64,000 bases of DNA from NCBI RefSeq assembly GCF_034044635.1, contig NZ_JAXCLX010000001.1, positions 2,356,001-2,420,000 on the forward strand. Reading direction: 5' to 3'. Source of the DNA: Dongia rigui. GTDB lineage: Bacteria; Pseudomonadota; Alphaproteobacteria; Dongiales; Dongiaceae. Positions 62,780-64,000 of the stretch are shown here, piece after piece (position 1 is the stretch's first letter; each line of letters opens with the position of its first letter). A program made the translations under genes and the position numbers. Under the pieces are notes generated by a model that ran no database searches, was not told where the DNA came from, and saw nothing but the letters and a program-made list of their open reading frames with translations.

Positions 62780-64000
62780 ATGACTCTTTCCACAACCACG
62801 TCCCGCATCACCTATGCGGGCGACGGCAGCACAGTATCCTTTGCTGTTCCTTTCAGTTTCTTCGGCGCCGACGAAATCGATGTCATCGAGCGCAATGCCG
62901 AGACAGGCAACGAAACGCCCAAGGTACTGACAACGGATTATACCGTCAGCGGCGGTGGCGGCGCCACCGGCACGGTAACGGCTGTTGCCGCACCCGACGC
63001 TACCAAGAGTTGGACCATCGCCCGGCGCACCAAGCGCACCCAGATGATCGACTACACTCCGAACGATCCGTTTCCCGCCGAAACGCATGAACGTGCCCTG
63101 GACCGACTGACGGCGCTGGTGCAGGAGCTAGACGAGAAGCTGGGGCGCGCGGCAGCGCTCAGCCCGACCAGCCCTTTGATCAACGTCACCTTGCCGACAC
63201 CGGAAGCAGGCAGATTGCTCGGCTGGCGCGGCGACGCGAACGGGCTGGAGAACAAGAATGTTCCCACCGGTATGACAGTCTATACCCCGATCGACGTGAC
63301 GCGGGCGGGTGTGGCCAGCAGCGAATCCGTGACGCCCCGCGGGCTCGCATCGCTGTGGCGCAAGGGCAGCGACATCGCAAGCGAAGCGGTCCTATCGAGG
63401 CCGGCGGATGTCAATCTTGGAGGCTATCACGTTGTCACCGGTAGTACGACGGTCACCGGGTTGTGGAGCGGCGAGGTCGCTGGCAGCGAGATTGAACTGC
63501 GTTTCGCCGCGGCGCTGACCCTGACCCATAACGCCAGTAGCTTCATCTTGCCAGGCGGCGGCAATGTCGTTGCTGTTGCTGGAGATGTCGCACGCTTTCG
63601 CGCCGAGGGCGGCGCCAATTGGCGCTGTGTCTCGGCACCACCGGGCTGGTTCGGGCAGGCGAGCGGAATTGGCCTCCCGGCCAACAACAAATCCACGACC
63701 TACACCATGCTGGCGACCGACAAAGGAACCGAGATCAACTTCACTGCCGCCGGCGTCGCCTTGAATCTGATGGCGGCGGCGGCGGCCGGCAATGGCGCGG
63801 TCATTGGTGTGCGCAATGCAGCCAGCAGCGGCGACGTGACCATCGACCCTAGCGGTGCCGAGACATTGGACGGGCTGGCAACGCGCCTGTTGCGGCCGGG
63901 CGATAACGTGCTGCTAAGGTGCGACGGGGGTGCGTGGCGAACGATAAGTGGGTCGTATTCTTTCGAGAGTGCCGAACAGACGGTTGCCATCGGTACAGTG
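62780..64000 (+). CDS. tail fibre or spike protein, N-terminal part (runs off the right edge)
   Basis: The frame is open from the ATG at 62780 to the window end (407 codons). The first ~125 residues match the particle-binding domain of T7 gp17-like fibres: STTTSRITYAGDGSTVSFAV, DYTVSGGGGATGTVT and ARRTKRTQMIDYTPNDPFPA, then AETHERALDRLTALVQELDE. A glycine/alanine beta-rich region follows. The receptor-binding end is outside the window. Confidence 0.87.
   Translation, partial: MTLSTTTSRITYAGDGSTVSFAVPFSFFGADEIDVIERNAETGNETPKVLTTDYTVSGGGGATGTVTAVAAPDATKSWTIARRTKRTQMIDYTPNDPFPAETHERALDRLTALVQELDEKLGRAAALSPTSPLINVTLPTPEAGRLLGWRGDANGLENKNVPTGMTVYTPIDVTRAGVASSESVTPRGLASLWRKGSDIASEAVLSRPADVNLGGYHVVTGSTTVTGLWSGEVAGSEIELRFAAALTLTHNASSFILPGGGNVVAVAGDVARFRAEGGANWRCVSAPPGWFGQASGIGLPANNKSTTYTMLATDKGTEINFTAAGVALNLMAAAAAGNGAVIGVRNAASSGDVTIDPSGAETLDGLATRLLRPGDNVLLRCDGGAWRTISGSYSFESAEQTVAIGTV

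Larger units (their letters stand above)
48706..64000. mobile_element. temperate podovirus-type prophage, left part (runs off the right edge)
   Basis: A compact block of phage genes: CI/LexA-like repressor, early genes, terminase, T7-type head-tail connector portal, Bbp19-like protein, scaffold, capsid, decoration, tail tube genes and tail fibre start. Adjacent genes often overlap by ATGA or GTGA. None of the host's intergenic repeat families occur inside. No integrase, replication or lysis gene and no tRNA or attachment site was recognised, so the left limit (after 48690) is approximate and the right end is outside. Confidence 0.88.

Overview
The window is high-GC bacterial chromosome from an alphaproteobacterium. 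The purM-purN locus divergent from a DUF2066 / AI-2E permease / HdaA operon, the NfeD-stomatin pair, and the glutathione-dependent formaldehyde genes all fit the Rhodospirillales, but no rRNA or tRNA gene is present to fix the genus.

Layout. 1-4.2 kb: a fatty-acid beta-oxidation operon on the minus strand (acyl-CoA ligase, thiolase, hydroxyacyl-CoA dehydrogenase running off the left edge). 4.4-7.2 kb: two tandem membrane proteins with a degenerate signal-peptidase (S26) fold, the second frameshifted, and an HPt/pseudo-receiver protein. 7.4-12.5 kb: nfeD-qmcA, rmuC, then def-fmt-truA. 12.5-15.1 kb: a higBA toxin-antitoxin pair and a TetR regulator divergent from a gamma-butyrobetaine-type dioxygenase. 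15.4-19.5 kb: a secreted endonuclease/phosphatase-fold protein and two RTX calcium-binding proteins. 19.7-29 kb: an ABC-F ATPase, ndk, a degenerate RNase T2 homologue, purN/purM, DUF2066-permease-hdaA and a zinc-ribbon protein. 29.2-37.1 kb: a methylated-amine module (LysR regulator, MttB-family methyltransferase without pyrrolysine, two dimethylglycine/sarcosine-dehydrogenase-like flavoproteins fused to GcvT domains). 37.3-48.7 kb: DUF1003, a soluble chemoreceptor-like protein, an exonuclease plus CBS/nucleotidyltransferase pair, two tiny overlapping membrane peptides, a metallopeptidase, fghA-adhC, a dihydroorotase-like and a thiolase-like gene, and an acrylyl-CoA-reductase-like gene.

48.7-64 kb: the left part of a temperate podovirus-type prophage, running off the right edge: a LexA-like repressor, small early genes, terminase, portal, a Bbp19-like protein, scaffold, a cargo lipoprotein, major capsid, decoration protein, tail tube genes, internal virion-like proteins and the start of a tail fibre. 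The portal-to-capsid order resembles Bordetella phage BPP-1. No integrase, replication or lysis genes lie in the window.

How parts work together. The methyltransferase, the two flavoprotein-GcvT fusions and the dioxygenase could strip methyl groups from betaine- or carnitine-like compounds. The resulting one-carbon units would pass to tetrahydrofolate or formaldehyde, and AdhC/FghA oxidise formaldehyde. Three families of dispersed inverted repeats fill most host intergenic gaps and are absent from the prophage. The most unusual signals are three long phage hairpins with unrelated stems but a shared loop sequence, a promoter-terminator leader before the terminase gene, operator dyads overlapping two early phage promoters, and several apparent pseudoenzymes (S26-like pair, RNase T2-like, pseudo-receiver).
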